Source: a virus
IMG/VR virus record: IMGVR_UViG_3300037010_001054
Coordinates: 1-40,384 of that record
Direction: 5' to 3' (one strand)
Length of the DNA: 40,384 bases
How positions within the stretch are numbered: position 1 is the stretch's first letter; the number at the start of each line of letters is the position of its first letter. Made by a program: the position numbers and the translations under genes. The notes beneath the pieces were generated by a model. The model was not told where the DNA came from, did not search any database, and worked only from the letters and a program-made list of their open reading frames with translations. Positions 1-10,800 of this stretch are shown here, in pieces.

Positions 1-42
1 CATTAAATTATTATTTAGGTCTATATTTCCGTAGTGTTTCAT
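1..42 (-). CDS. N-terminus of a further fibre-like protein (partial, runs off left edge)
   Basis: An ATG at 42-40 is preceded by a good ribosome binding site (minus-strand GGGGA, about 6 nt before the ATG) and stays open to the window edge. The visible peptide is MKHYGNIDLNNNLM. It resembles the start of the next gene upstream (MKINGNLTLN), a beginning often seen in phage tail-fibre and fibre-associated proteins. The gene lies just downstream of the fibre terminator at 97-123, so it probably has its own promoter or depends on readthrough. Only 14 codons are visible; the fibre assignment is an inference from the N-terminal similarity and the neighbourhood. Confidence 0.5.
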   Translation of the reverse strand, partial: MKHYGNIDLNNNLM

Positions 43-96
43 AAGAATCCCCATAAACATTGATGATTTTTAAAAGAATCTTGAAAAAATTCCTTT

Positions 97-123
97 AAAA
101 AAGGCCCTCCTTACAGAAGGCCT
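97..123 (-). terminator. intrinsic terminator after the tail fibre gene
   Basis: On the minus strand GGCCTTC and GAGGGCC form a 7-bp stem with one G-U pair around a 6-nt loop, followed directly by six T. It starts 14 nt after the fibre gene stop codon, so it very likely ends the fibre transcript. Confidence 0.85.
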
Positions 124-136
124 AATTCATTACTTA

Positions 137-2758
137 TTACGCACCAACCGGAGCAACACCCATTACCACAACTTTACAAGTGATGGCCACATTAAATGTG
201 ACTGTCAAGGTATAGGCATCATTGAAAACAATGCTTTGTGGAATAATAACTTCATCAGCATTATCTACAACAGTTACGTTACAATATTTCTGACCGATGT
301 TATGATTTATTGTGTGTACTGTTGCTGAGTTTGGAGTAGTAACTGCATCATACAAGAAGTAACTATTGGACAAACGATTATCAACAGCGATACGTGCCAC
401 TGATTCATTGTATATTGCATTATCCAATGCAGTGTCTACTTGAAATAATGAATTGGTATCGCCGAGGTAGTGTGACTCAATATGCGGGACAAATTCACCA
501 GCTTCTGTCAAACCAACAGCATCTTCAATCGTATTAACTTCGCTTAGAAGATTTTCATCAAATGTTTGGATTTTTGCTACGCTAGCTTGAACTTCATCGA
601 TTGCATCTTGAACATTAGTAGCAGATAAACCAGATACTTCAACGCTGTAAGTAATTGCAGAGGCAGCATGGATGTGATCACCAGGAGCAGCAGTTGTTGA
701 TGTATTACCTAAGGCTACACCAACTGTATCAGCTGTTATAACTAATTTACCGACACTTTCTGGAGTACCTATAGCAGATACCACCGCCAAAGCTGAACCA
801 GCACCACCCGTCAAACCGTTACCAGCAACAGAAGCAGTTAACTCAGTAGGAGAAATAGTATTTGCAGCTACTTTCACACCATTCGCACTTTGTATTAATT
901 GACCAGTACTACCAAGATCAAGCAATAAATGCAATTTTGATGAAGTAGTTGTTGCACGTGTGTGACCATCATCTGTCAGAATGATAGCACTAGTTGCTGT
1001 ATCGTACAAGTCGATACCAATTTCATCTGTAGGCAACGCGAATATACCAGCACCCAAGTTTACATTCAATACATTACCAGAATAGGACAAACCAACACCA
1101 TCCCCGATTGCACCAGGACCAGCAATTTCAACCCAGCTGTGTGTGGTTGCATCGTATAAGTATGTATTACCATAGTCAGTTGACGCATCGATGCTATCTA
1201 GAACAGTGATACCTTGAGCCATCGCAGGACTACCACCAGCAGTTGCGACACCTTCAGGTTCGGACCAGCTAGCTGCCGAAGTAACAACACCACCTAGGTA
1301 TTGAATTAAGTCAGCTTTGCCTAATGCAGAACCACTAACAGTCAAACCAGTAATTGATGCATCCACTGTACCAGCTGCGCCATGTTCACCAGCGATAATG
1401 AAACGATCGCCAACAGCCAAAGTTTTGATTTTAACCCAAGCACCACCAAAATATTCAACTACATCATTAGCAGCAACTGGCAATGTACCCCATGTTCCAG
1501 CTGCAGTTGCCACATATGTGTAACTTGCTACTGGAGATGTTGGAGCAGCAGCCAAGAATCCCATCAAATCAGGAGATACGATAGGGTTACGCCATGTAGC
1601 GCCAGCAGAAACCAATGCATCAACATAAGCCTTTGTAGTAGCATCATTTCCGTATACTGGAGTTCCCATATTTGATACGGTAAAACCACCCATGTTCAAT
1701 GCATTTGCCATTGCGTGAGTACCATCTACACGAACATATTCTGCATCATCGTGAATAGCAATATCACCCAAACCTAAACTTGTACGTGCAGTAGCACCAC
1801 GCTGCAGAACCCAACGGGAACCTTCAGCAGTACCAGTACCAACCATAAAGTCGTATTGTGTTGTACCAGTGTGACCGTCGCCTGTTGAACCAGCCAGAGG
1901 AGCAAAATTACCGATTGTGGTTAAGTCAGCATCATACGCTTGTATGGTTGAATTGATAACCAAACCGAGCTTGCTAGCAGCACCAGCACCACTATCATAC
2001 GTGAATGTTACGCCATCACTTGTGAACAATAAGCTATTAGTAGCAGTAATACTACCCAAAGCTGCGATACCTGTTAAAGTACCATCTAGAGGTTGTTTAC
2101 CATCAATCTGTGTTTGTATAGCTGAAGTAACACCATGAACATAACCAAGTTCTGTAGCAGTAACGAGGGTACCGGTAAGAATGTTAACATCTGCAGCAGA
2201 TGCTGTAATACCATGCAATTTGATGAAATCAGATTGAGTGGCACCAGCTAAATGTAATTGATTAACTTCAGTAGATGTAGTGGTAACATCAGTGATATCA
2301 GCTAATACTAAAGTGTGGTTATTCCACTTTCCGGTAGAAGTGTTATATGAGATGGTTTGACCATTTGATAATGTTCCTAAAAAAACGTCATCCAATTGAG
2401 ATAATGCATCTTTACCAGCCGCAGCAGCAGCAACTTTATTGATAGCATCTGTGAAACTAGTGGCGCCAGCAGCAAAACCAGTAAATACAGCAGGTACCAA
2501 GTTACCATTACCGTTAATACCAGCACCTAATGTAACTTCGATGGCATCAACTTCTGTTTGCAGAGCAGCAGCGTTTCCACCCGTTGCAAATGCTGTCCAT
2601 GTAGTACCGGTGTTGAAGTAGTATGTGCTACCATAGAACACGATACGACCAGCTTCACTAGCAACCGCAGTAGGCAACGCTGCAACACGTTCGATGATCG
2701 CGTTTTGTATCTCTGATGTTCCACCAGCATTGAGTGTAAGATTACCATTAATTTTCAT
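137..2758 (-). CDS. tail fibre protein, 873 aa
   Basis: Large, low-complexity virion protein rich in Ala, Thr, Gly, Ser and Val. The N-terminus (MKINGNLTLN, then a short region ending in a W-containing strand near residue 55) looks like a fibre attachment domain. Residues about 165-235 carry a widespread fibre repeat type (T.L.LHGIT.SAADVN.L, then TELGYVHGVTSAIQTQI). The C-terminus (about 812-873) is the HNLG-type beta module (TINHNIG) also found in three other genes of this window. The start has a strong AGGAG site. A perfect late promoter box lies 62 nt upstream and a terminator follows the stop, so it looks like a monocistronic late gene. Host receptor binding is a family-level inference. 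Confidence 0.8.
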   Translation of the reverse strand: MKINGNLTLNAGGTSEIQNAIIERVAALPTAVASEAGRIVFYGSTYYFNTGTTWTAFATGGNAAALQTEVDAIEVTLGAGINGNGNLVPAVFTGFAAGATSFTDAINKVAAAAAGKDALSQLDDVFLGTLSNGQTISYNTSTGKWNNHTLVLADITDVTTTSTEVNQLHLAGATQSDFIKLHGITASAADVNILTGTLVTATELGYVHGVTSAIQTQIDGKQPLDGTLTGIAALGSITATNSLLFTSDGVTFTYDSGAGAASKLGLVINSTIQAYDADLTTIGNFAPLAGSTGDGHTGTTQYDFMVGTGTAEGSRWVLQRGATARTSLGLGDIAIHDDAEYVRVDGTHAMANALNMGGFTVSNMGTPVYGNDATTKAYVDALVSAGATWRNPIVSPDLMGFLAAAPTSPVASYTYVATAAGTWGTLPVAANDVVEYFGGAWVKIKTLAVGDRFIIAGEHGAAGTVDASITGLTVSGSALGKADLIQYLGGVVTSAASWSEPEGVATAGGSPAMAQGITVLDSIDASTDYGNTYLYDATTHSWVEIAGPGAIGDGVGLSYSGNVLNVNLGAGIFALPTDEIGIDLYDTATSAIILTDDGHTRATTTSSKLHLLLDLGSTGQLIQSANGVKVAANTISPTELTASVAGNGLTGGAGSALAVVSAIGTPESVGKLVITADTVGVALGNTSTTAAPGDHIHAASAITYSVEVSGLSATNVQDAIDEVQASVAKIQTFDENLLSEVNTIEDAVGLTEAGEFVPHIESHYLGDTNSLFQVDTALDNAIYNESVARIAVDNRLSNSYFLYDAVTTPNSATVHTINHNIGQKYCNVTVVDNADEVIIPQSIVFNDAYTLTVTFNVAITCKVVVMGVAPVGA

Positions 2759-2820
2759 TGTGCTACTCCTTTATAATAAAAGTATATTGTTTGTACTACA
2801 TAAATCACTTATATGAATTA

Positions 2821-2828
2821 TATTTATA
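2821..2828 (-). promoter_or_regulatory. T4-type late promoter box for the fibre gene
   Basis: Perfect TATAAATA on the minus strand, between the upstream gene stop codon and the fibre gene start (62 nt from the box to the ATG). It matches the T4 late -10 element, which needs no -35 element. Confidence 0.6.
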
Positions 2829-2831
2829 AAT

Positions 2832-3071
2832 CTAACCCATTCTTCTTACGGAAGTTGTTAACTGCTTAATTGCATTATTGAAATTAACAGGTTCTACTAA
2901 AACTTTACCTAAATCGTACTGAAACAAGTACTCCTCAGATACATTATTAAAAATAAATACACCTTTGCCATTATCCGTTTTTTTGATTGATTCAAGTTCT
3001 ACCCCACTCACTTTAAGACATGCCGCTAAAATTATATCACTGGTAGAAAATGTTTTGTATCCATTATTCAT
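2832..3071 (-). CDS. small DUF5659-like protein, 79 aa
   Basis: Short soluble protein beginning with a K-T-F-S-T-S-D-I-I-LAA-LK pattern, followed by a strand-rich middle (GVFIFNN) and a helix with Asn-Asn-Ala-Ile-Lys near the C-terminus. This layout resembles DUF5659, a small family common in phages with no known function; the match is from pattern memory and needs a profile search. It sits between fibre-related genes with a ribosome binding site AAAGGTAAC and is probably co-transcribed with the gene at 3135-3440. No membrane segment or signal peptide is seen. Confidence 0.55.
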   Translation of the reverse strand: MNNGYKTFSTSDIILAACLKVSGVELESIKKTDNGKGVFIFNNVSEEYLFQYDLGKVLVEPVNFNNAIKQLTTSVRRMG

Positions 3072-3134
3072 ATTTGTTACCTTTATTGGTTGAAAACATG
3101 TCCAATATGTACGACGGTCGACTATGTGAACTTA

Positions 3135-3440
3135 TCATGCCGTTTTGAACATTATGATGTGAGCAAATCCATCTTGTGGTGCTCCAAATAGAACTTCTAT
3201 TGTATTTATGTCAACTATACGGACTATATCAGATAATATTAATTCGTTGTTCATATCATATATTTGACATACAGTATGCATAGTGCCTCCGTTATGAACT
3301 ATTGTCCATGTATCACTAGCAATAGTTTGTAGATAATAGTAACCATATGCACCACCTATAGGAATATTACCGAGTGCTTTATCACTAGCAACTATTTTAC
3401 CAGTTTCTTTGTCAACGTGTAATGGTACAAGATTACTCAT
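3135..3440 (-). CDS. fibre-associated protein with HNLG-type module, 101 aa
   Basis: Residues 1-33 form a short lead with a GNIPIGGAYGYYYLQ segment. Residues 40-101 form one beta module of the HNLG type (WTIVHNGG at 45-52, ending in FAHIIMF). The same module ends the fibre protein and the plus-strand protein at 30651-31067. In known phages this module occurs in tail fibre and decoration proteins, so a small virion or fibre-tip protein is likely. The start is 4 nt after the stop of the upstream gene, with a weak GAGG site about 10 nt before the ATG, which suggests translational coupling. Confidence 0.65.
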   Translation of the reverse strand: MSNLVPLHVDKETGKIVASDKALGNIPIGGAYGYYYLQTIASDTWTIVHNGGTMHTVCQIYDMNNELILSDIVRIVDINTIEVLFGAPQDGFAHIIMFKTA

Positions 3441-3444
3441 AATT

Positions 3445-4410
3445 TTAAGCCTCGTCCAATATTATCTGGTCACCAATATCTATGTATATTGTATCAGAAG
3501 ATATTATCATTCCTACTCGTTGTATAGACCCAATTTGAGGGATGACTGTAGTTAATTGCCCAGTCAACCCACAAAATAGTGATGTTGAAGGTGGTTCAGT
3601 CCAATTCCAATTATTATTTGTGATATATCCGGATGTATAAAAAGACCCACATTCCCCGGCATACAAATCTTCATACACTAATCCAGCAACTGGATGTATT
3701 TGGTCCAGGTACGAAGCCAAACCAATCCTATCTTGCCCTACATAACTCACCAATGACCAAGTTGGTATATTTTCAACTGCTTCAGCAACAATTTGAGCAG
3801 CTTCCAATATAATAGTGGACATTTTTGATGAATGTGTGATTAATTTTGATTCAGTAGTGATAAATGATCCGGTTTGATCCCGTTTCCACTGTTTAATTGG
3901 CTTTTCGTCCACATCAAAAATCAAATAACCAGCATATATTGTTTGGTTGATGCCTACTTGAGTACCAGTATTGTATGGTACAATAATCGACCCACCTACA
4001 TAACTACAAGCAAATACTCTGATTGCTTCTATCCATTTACCGGACCATATAAATGTTTTTGTATTGATTGTATCAAACCAATGCTGATCGTTAGCTGGTT
4101 GTTGCGGTGCTGTGGGTGAGTATATTGGAGCTAATTTGGTAAAACCAAATGTACGAGCTCCTGTTAACATATCTATATCCCAATAAAGCCAGTAATCTAT
4201 ACCAGATGTGAATGGACCCCAGGCCTGTGGTACTGTTTTACGTTCTTCGAACAAATAATCAGTAATTCCGTGGGCAAATGTTATTATTGTGGGATCTGGA
4301 GAACAGTATAAATCAATATTTGCACCACCGTTTGATTTTTGCAAAAATATTGGGTTTGCAGATGAATCAGTTTGGTATCTGACTATCCCTTGCCTAAATG
4401 GTAACTTCAT
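3445..4410 (-). CDS. virion structural (tail fibre/baseplate-associated) protein, 321 aa
   Basis: The protein begins MKLPFRQGIVRYQTDSS, has aromatic-rich beta segments (ITFAHGITDYLFEE, DYWLYWDIDMLTGARTFGF at about 75-95) and a W-containing presentation motif (QHWFDTINTKTFIWSGKWIEA at about 128-148). This resembles a family of structural proteins in large myoviruses located beside the fibre genes. No enzymatic motif is seen. It has its own start region: AAAAGGAT ribosome binding site and an AATAAATA box 25 nt upstream. The function within the tail tip is inferred from position only. Confidence 0.6.
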   Translation of the reverse strand: MKLPFRQGIVRYQTDSSANPIFLQKSNGGANIDLYCSPDPTIITFAHGITDYLFEERKTVPQAWGPFTSGIDYWLYWDIDMLTGARTFGFTKLAPIYSPTAPQQPANDQHWFDTINTKTFIWSGKWIEAIRVFACSYVGGSIIVPYNTGTQVGINQTIYAGYLIFDVDEKPIKQWKRDQTGSFITTESKLITHSSKMSTIILEAAQIVAEAVENIPTWSLVSYVGQDRIGLASYLDQIHPVAGLVYEDLYAGECGSFYTSGYITNNNWNWTEPPSTSLFCGLTGQLTTVIPQIGSIQRVGMIISSDTIYIDIGDQIILDEA

Positions 4411-4435
4411 TGGGTATCCTTTTTCTGTATTATAG

Positions 4436-4443
4436 TATTTATT
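4436..4443 (-). promoter_or_regulatory. candidate late promoter box (AATAAATA)
   Basis: Minus-strand AATAAATA, one mismatch from the T4 late box, in the 52-nt gap upstream of the ATG at 4410. The wider context (GTATTTATTATAAT read on the plus strand) is repeated exactly upstream of the gp25-like gene at 18570, which supports a shared element. Confidence 0.45.
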
Positions 4444-4462
4444 ATAATATATTTAACCATAA

Positions 4463-5896
4463 TTATTGATCATATGCACCAACGTCAAATTGTGGATAAT
4501 CAAACGCTCCGATAGAATTTCCTGATACTGTCAAACTATCTATGATAGATGCGCTGGCAATAAGTTCTACCCCAGGACTTTGTATCATTTCGATGAATGG
4601 CGGCCTCCAATTAGCATTTGCTGTACCCAAATCCCACTCGAACCCTTCTGCATCATCCCAGACAACTTCATCCCATCCATAATGACTATCATTCCATGAT
4701 ATGCCACCGATAGGTTCATCCATGACAATGGATATTGCATCACCGATGTCAATGCCACTCGCTATTATCTGCAATGAATCTGTTATTGATGACTGTACAA
4801 TATTGCCTATTGTACCAACCCCAGGAGAAACCAATACCAGTGATCCATCAATAACTAAAGAATCTCTGATTGAAGTTGATAACACATCTGCCTGTGTGTC
4901 TTGTAGTGTGACAAATGATGGATATACAGTATTCCATCCACCGATATCCCACCCATATAATCCACCACTCCATGGTATAATGCCTGATGGCTCAAGTACA
5001 GAAACATTGATATCATCTTTAAAGTATAATGTAGATCCTAATACAAATTCGATATTTTCGAAGAACGTTGTACGAGCAGTATTTGGAGCTATAGTAGGAC
5101 ACTCGGTTGGTAAATCGAAATTGGAATATTCAAATACTTGTATATAACCATCTGTGGTATTGTATGTGGTGGTGTATATTGGAGTGGTGTGAGTGGTTAT
5201 TGATACAAATTCAACACTTAATATTGTAGCATCTTCTAATGCGTGGTAATATGATGAAGCAATAATCCAAACACCATCATTAGCAGTAGAATTCATTACC
5301 GTAATAGTACCGGATAATGATGGTATATTTCCAGGTATTGCAAATAACTTATTTGTGGTATCAACCCTGACTATGTCATATAATTGGGTACCACTATAGA
5401 TGTTACCGTCTGCTACATCACTCATTATATGAGACATAGGTACAGTAGATATATGGGTAGTGGAATCATATACTATATCGTCAGTTATGAACCAATTACC
5501 GTTTATACCATGTGTAGAATTTTGAATAACGAAACTGTTGCCATTATCAAAAAAGTGGCGAGCATCACCAGCTAATAAAAACTTTGATGTTTCTGTATCA
5601 ACGGCTAATACATTGATATCTATTGGATATGATTCTGTAAACCATTCAGGATCAGGAGGTAGGCCATATCTATAATAATCTCCATATGCCTGTACGCCAT
5701 ATCCGGCTGTTGGACAGTAATCCAATGCATAATTCATATCGAATAACACATTAAATCGTATCTTATCAGATATAGACACACCTATAAAGTCACTGTGTAC
5801 GTAACTGACTAAAACTTCCACTATTTTACTGTGGTATGGTTTAACTTCTAGTGTGTAATCCACCAGCCCTTGGACTGGATCTATTTGATTAGTCAT
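4463..5896 (-). CDS. virion structural protein with internal repeats, 477 aa
   Basis: Begins with a helical segment (DPVQGLVDYTLEVKPYHSKIVEVL) seen at the start of structural proteins in several large phages, followed by a beta-rich body. The C-terminal half holds two kinds of repeats: a YGWD..-WD type motif (twice; also once in the giant protein at 7839-14606) and three copies of an I-x-DSL-x-I/V motif (DSLVIDG, DSLQIIA, DSLTVSG). There is no catalytic signature. The start codon overlaps the end of the upstream gene by 8 nt, so both are translated from one message. Probably part of the tail tip or fibre network. Confidence 0.6.
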   Translation of the reverse strand: MTNQIDPVQGLVDYTLEVKPYHSKIVEVLVSYVHSDFIGVSISDKIRFNVLFDMNYALDYCPTAGYGVQAYGDYYRYGLPPDPEWFTESYPIDINVLAVDTETSKFLLAGDARHFFDNGNSFVIQNSTHGINGNWFITDDIVYDSTTHISTVPMSHIMSDVADGNIYSGTQLYDIVRVDTTNKLFAIPGNIPSLSGTITVMNSTANDGVWIIASSYYHALEDATILSVEFVSITTHTTPIYTTTYNTTDGYIQVFEYSNFDLPTECPTIAPNTARTTFFENIEFVLGSTLYFKDDINVSVLEPSGIIPWSGGLYGWDIGGWNTVYPSFVTLQDTQADVLSTSIRDSLVIDGSLVLVSPGVGTIGNIVQSSITDSLQIIASGIDIGDAISIVMDEPIGGISWNDSHYGWDEVVWDDAEGFEWDLGTANANWRPPFIEMIQSPGVELIASASIIDSLTVSGNSIGAFDYPQFDVGAYDQ

Positions 5897-7823
5897 CTGT
5901 TACCCTATCAGCTGTTTCAAATAATCTAACACCATGTAACGCAATCATTGAGGTTTTAAAGATATCAGCATAATCTTTTTTTAGTGTTAATGCATCATGT
6001 AACACAGAGAAAAAGATTCGGTTGATATGTTCATATGGAAATGAGTTATATATGTAATCCATTGCTAGTTTGGTATTATCAGCCGTATCGAATGAATATG
6101 TATCCAAAAAAACTTCTCTATTGATTGGGTATAAATCGTAGTTAGGGTTTTGTATTTCTTCTAATATAGTATTTATTGACATCTCCTTATCAGAAAAAGC
6201 CTGATCGGGTCCCAAACCTATTCGCGTAACAGTTCCATGTAATGTATCATAGTGACTTCGTTCCAATGAAGGGATTGGAGTAATGAGATCCATGTTATAG
6301 TGATTATCATCAACTCTTATCAGAGGATGACCTGTAACAGCTTCAGTTAGTTTATTCCATAGTTGTATAGGAATGCGTGCTTGCTGTTTTTCACGGAATA
6401 CAGCCCATTCGTGGTGTATATTTTTACGGGCAAACGTGTTGTTTTTTACACTAAATTCGTCTCGTAATGAGTAATTCTTGGTAAATCTAACGGTATATCT
6501 ATTATCTTCAGCAATTTGATTTGTTACACCACGTATGATTACTTGCGAATAATGGTTTGGCATACTATATGTAGCAGGTACCAGATTTTGAAAAAACATG
6601 TAAGCAACACTTGGTGATTTGTATTGAATAGCTGCCTCATTAATAGAATATAAGCGATTTGCTGGCTTTGAAGTTTTATTTTCTACCCAGAAGTAATATT
6701 TCCTGTCAGTAATGGTGCCCGCATTATTAATTTTTGTTATCTCAGTATATGGTGTATCATACATGTACTGTATTGTATCAGTGGACGAGCTTAGTGGTAC
6801 ACCATACAATTGTTCCGTAAGAATATTCAATTCCTGTATAATATCAATAGTATCGTAATTGTTGATGGTTGGTATAACACTACTAAAATTTACTTGTGGA
6901 AAATTAGCAGCATCAACCACAATCCAAGTAACACCATCTGAGCCCAATTCTACAGTCGTTCCAGCAGGAAAAGATGCCCAACTACCCGTACCTGTACCAG
7001 CTACTGTGTATACATCACCCACATGAACCGTTGCGGGAGGTTCTGATAATGTATTGTCTATAATATTTTTTATTGCCTCGGTTCCTTTATAAAGACCATT
7101 TAAAAATATTTTAACTTCTGTCCCATTAGTCTGAGTAAATTCAGAAGGTATTACAAATGTGGTATCGTTGATATAACCATCTTCTGAAGTAATTTTATAA
7201 CCATGAATTATTTTGTGAGGATTGTTTACAGCTTTCCAACCCCCCCAGTCAGACGTAGAATCAGCTCTAGTACTAACATACAACACTTTTCGAGGAGTAC
7301 CTGATATTTTATCATCCTGCATTATTGACGAATCTGACGCCTGAGTCGCAACTAAATCATCCCATTCTGATGGTAATACAGTTGATTCTGTCCATTCGTA
7401 TAATTTAATACTGCTCCAATCAGCCAACTGACCCCACAGAATAGTTCTGTCGTTTATATTAGGAAATATTATTTTGTCATGATATGGCACGTATTTTAAA
7501 TCGTTGGTATCTAACCAAACTTTACCTACTTGTGAACTATTCCAATTGAATAATGGGTTATATCTATCACTAGATGTATCCAAACAATCAGAGTAGAATG
7601 CCGTATCAGAGTTGTTATATAAATCTATAATATTAGCAGCATAATGGTAATGGTGTCCGTGTATAGGGTCCCAGATAGGTAAATCTGCCAATACTGATTT
7701 AGTTTTAACATCAATTAATTTACCAGTATTCTGCAACTGCTTTGCTGGATTGATTGTGTATACAGTTAATGTACCAAATTCGGATGTAGATGGTACTAAT
7801 GGTTCGGTTGTGGTTGTTGACAT
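5889..7823 (-). CDS. virion structural protein, 644 aa
   Basis: Large beta-rich protein without enzymatic motifs. It contains a presentation-type stretch (VGDVYTVAGTGTGSWASFPAGT at about 268-290) resembling a segment in the 873-aa fibre (AAGTWGTLPVAAND), a W-rich region near residues 120-155, and a more helical C-terminus (PFEHINRIFFSVLHDALT-like, about 600-630). It lies between the giant protein and the 477-aa protein, with an 8-nt overlap with the latter and 15 nt after the former, in a late structural operon. Ribosome binding site AAGGAT. The tail-tip role is inferred from context. Confidence 0.6.
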   Translation of the reverse strand: MSTTTTEPLVPSTSEFGTLTVYTINPAKQLQNTGKLIDVKTKSVLADLPIWDPIHGHHYHYAANIIDLYNNSDTAFYSDCLDTSSDRYNPLFNWNSSQVGKVWLDTNDLKYVPYHDKIIFPNINDRTILWGQLADWSSIKLYEWTESTVLPSEWDDLVATQASDSSIMQDDKISGTPRKVLYVSTRADSTSDWGGWKAVNNPHKIIHGYKITSEDGYINDTTFVIPSEFTQTNGTEVKIFLNGLYKGTEAIKNIIDNTLSEPPATVHVGDVYTVAGTGTGSWASFPAGTTVELGSDGVTWIVVDAANFPQVNFSSVIPTINNYDTIDIIQELNILTEQLYGVPLSSSTDTIQYMYDTPYTEITKINNAGTITDRKYYFWVENKTSKPANRLYSINEAAIQYKSPSVAYMFFQNLVPATYSMPNHYSQVIIRGVTNQIAEDNRYTVRFTKNYSLRDEFSVKNNTFARKNIHHEWAVFREKQQARIPIQLWNKLTEAVTGHPLIRVDDNHYNMDLITPIPSLERSHYDTLHGTVTRIGLGPDQAFSDKEMSINTILEEIQNPNYDLYPINREVFLDTYSFDTADNTKLAMDYIYNSFPYEHINRIFFSVLHDALTLKKDYADIFKTSMIALHGVRLFETADRVTDD

Positions 7824-7838
7824 TATATTATACTATCC

Positions 7839-10800
7839 TTATCCTATTAACGAAATCATTTTTACGATGTAACTATTTACACGTGTATAATGTATACCAG
7901 CTATGAGAGATATTGGTTGTTTGATGATATCCATCCTAATATTGCCCAATGATACTAACTTTATAGAAACATTTTCGATAGTTACTATGTATAATGATTT
8001 ATCATCCACGACGACTCCATCTACAGTAATTTGAATGTTTCGAGCAGAATTAGCGTATTTACCTAACATCGACAGAGGGAGAGGTGTCGTTGATGTAGCA
8101 TCATATGATGGCAGTGTGTATAATATATCATAATGCTTGGTATTATCATTCCATATACTTACAGTAACAACGCTTGATGCAGATGTACCAAGTGGAGATG
8201 TAATATTAACAATTCCGTTAATGTATTCGTTATAATCTGTTCCTTGTAATAGTTCTGTATAAGTTCCAGCAATATCGGTAAACACCTTGACATGATTCAT
8301 ATTAGGAACAAATGGATATATTATTTCTGGTCCATATACACTCACTGCTGGTTCAGCGTTGCAAATAATACTTACTCCATCACACGAATCTGGGAGTACA
8401 ATGTAACCATTGTTGTCTATATTTGTATCATTAGTTGTATCAACTGTTAACTGTGAAGTATATTCTGCATCAAAAAATAAGTTTTCTATTGCTGGGAATG
8501 GTGAATCCCACTCTAACCCAGTCAGTGTATCCCAAACAGGTAAATCCCATCCATATATCATTTTACGATATACTTCCAATGCTGCTTTAAGATCAGGTAA
8601 ATCTACCCACCTACTCTCATCTTCAAATACTATAGGCGTAAATGTATTTTCTAGTAAATCAGTAGATGTAGTGAAGTGTAGCCTCATTTCGTGTTTATGG
8701 ACATCATCCATAGTCAACTTGATTTGTGGATAAACACTTGAATCCACGTTACCATATTCTGCGACTTTATATGCCCAAAATTCATCAACCTTTGCATCCA
8801 CAAACAATTTCGAATTAACATAAGCATTAATAGAGTTAACAGATCCTTTGTATTGTAACATACCCTTCCAAAAAACAAACTTTGATTTGGCGTTTACTTT
8901 TAATTCATCTAAGTAGCTAGGGTTTTCGTATCCTAATAATGCCCGTGCATAATCCAGATAATCAGCAGTTTCATTGACGATATATGTATCATAATAGTAT
9001 TTCATATTATCGATACTATATTCTATATTTTGTACCAATTGGTTATCATTTAAAAAATATCCACCAACGTTAGGTCTAAATGTCTGTGCTGTATGTTTTT
9101 CGAAATCAATATGTAATTTACTTACATTCAAACCAATGAAAGGATCATATAATAAGTTATTATCGATTGTATAATTATTAAACATTATAATATGTTCAAA
9201 GGTATCCACATATAAGTGTACACCACTCATATGAAAATCGTTGTATGGTCTTGGTATAGCATCTTCTCCGTCGTATACACTACCACTCAAACTACTTAAC
9301 GTGATGCGACATTTAGAATCCTCTCTAAATATAAAAATATTATCTGTAAGTATGTTGGTACCAGTATAATCGTATATTAATGGTACTTGAGATATATCAT
9401 CATATGCGCCAGATGATATATTGGACACTACTCCTATTTTGTTATTAAACCAAATATTGTTACGGAATGGATTAACTTCATGATATTCGGTGATATTATT
9501 TTGTCTTGTAATCCAGTTGGAACTTCCTGATACAACATATGGTCCACCATCGGGTTGGTCGTAACTGATTGTTTGTCCAACAGCACCAAGACCAGTGAAA
9601 ATCCTATTGATAAGTCTTTCTATCTCTACTTGCCAAGATAAAGGAGTGCCAGTATCAATGTCAATTTCGGTAATATCTTCAGTATCGTTGAAGATAAATC
9701 CCTGATCTCGATAAAATTCAGCATATCCGTCTATGAAATTTATTAGTTTTTGAATACCTTTAATAACAACAGGAGTTCTTATGGTGTTAATGTGTCTTTT
9801 ATCGTATTTGTAATGTTCCCATGATACGTTTACAATATTACCACTGGCTACAAATGTTTGACGAACTTCACAAACAGATAGCGTACCAATACCCAAATCA
9901 GTCAAATCAATAGATAAACCAACCTCAGCGTTTGTTGCAGAATCTGCTAACTTGAATGTATTATTGCTTACTTTAATAATAAAGTATACCCGTTCATCGT
10001 TAATACCTTTGGGATTGGATCCAGTAGACCTGATAAATACTGCTGTTCCGGTATTCCAGGTATTGGTATCTCCAATAGGGTGGTCATAATTGGTCGCTTG
10101 ATCATCCCACGGTAAACCTTGAACAGAAGTACATATATCTGTGGCCAGGTCTATAGTAAAATCGTAATTTTTCACATCATAATATGATATATCTCTACCT
10201 ACTGGTGAGGATATCTCGACACGGAACTCCCAATCGCTTCCATTTCCTACTGGAATTTTTGTGTTATTGAAAGTATTCCACGAACCTACTGTATGAGTAG
10301 TGACAAACAGTGAATCTACCCAATAATCCGCAAATCCTGAAGTTTTTTTGGTAGTTACTGTATAATCCTGTTTGGTTATCGGGAAGTACTTGGAACTCAA
10401 CTGTAACGATTTTGCATTAATAAATGATGCAGTTTGGTATGTAAGTTTTGGGTCCCATGTTACCCACAATGTTTTAAAGTCTGAAGAATTGACATCATAT
10501 GCACTATTTCTTACAAAATTTGTATACCATTGACTTAATCCATGCGATTGATACACTGTATTATTAACCAAATCACCATGAAATACCATATTTTTGTGAC
10601 TTAGAACCTGTTTAGATATCTTTTCCACTTGCAAACCGGCAACGTCATAAAAGTCAAACCCCATTGTGTAATGTAAGAATCTTACTGGTTGCATTTTGAA
10701 TGCGATTTTTACAATATCGTACATAAATTCAGTTGAATCTCTCCACATTTGTTCAACAGGACCGAAATCCCCAAATGCATATGGACTGCTGATTACCACG

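Noticed and set aside
4701-5147. Opposite-strand open frames over large structural genes, such as 4701-5147, 15289-15750 and 28979-29503 (plus)
   Set aside because: They are antisense to well-supported genes, have no ribosome sites or family features, and follow from the codon use of the real gene.
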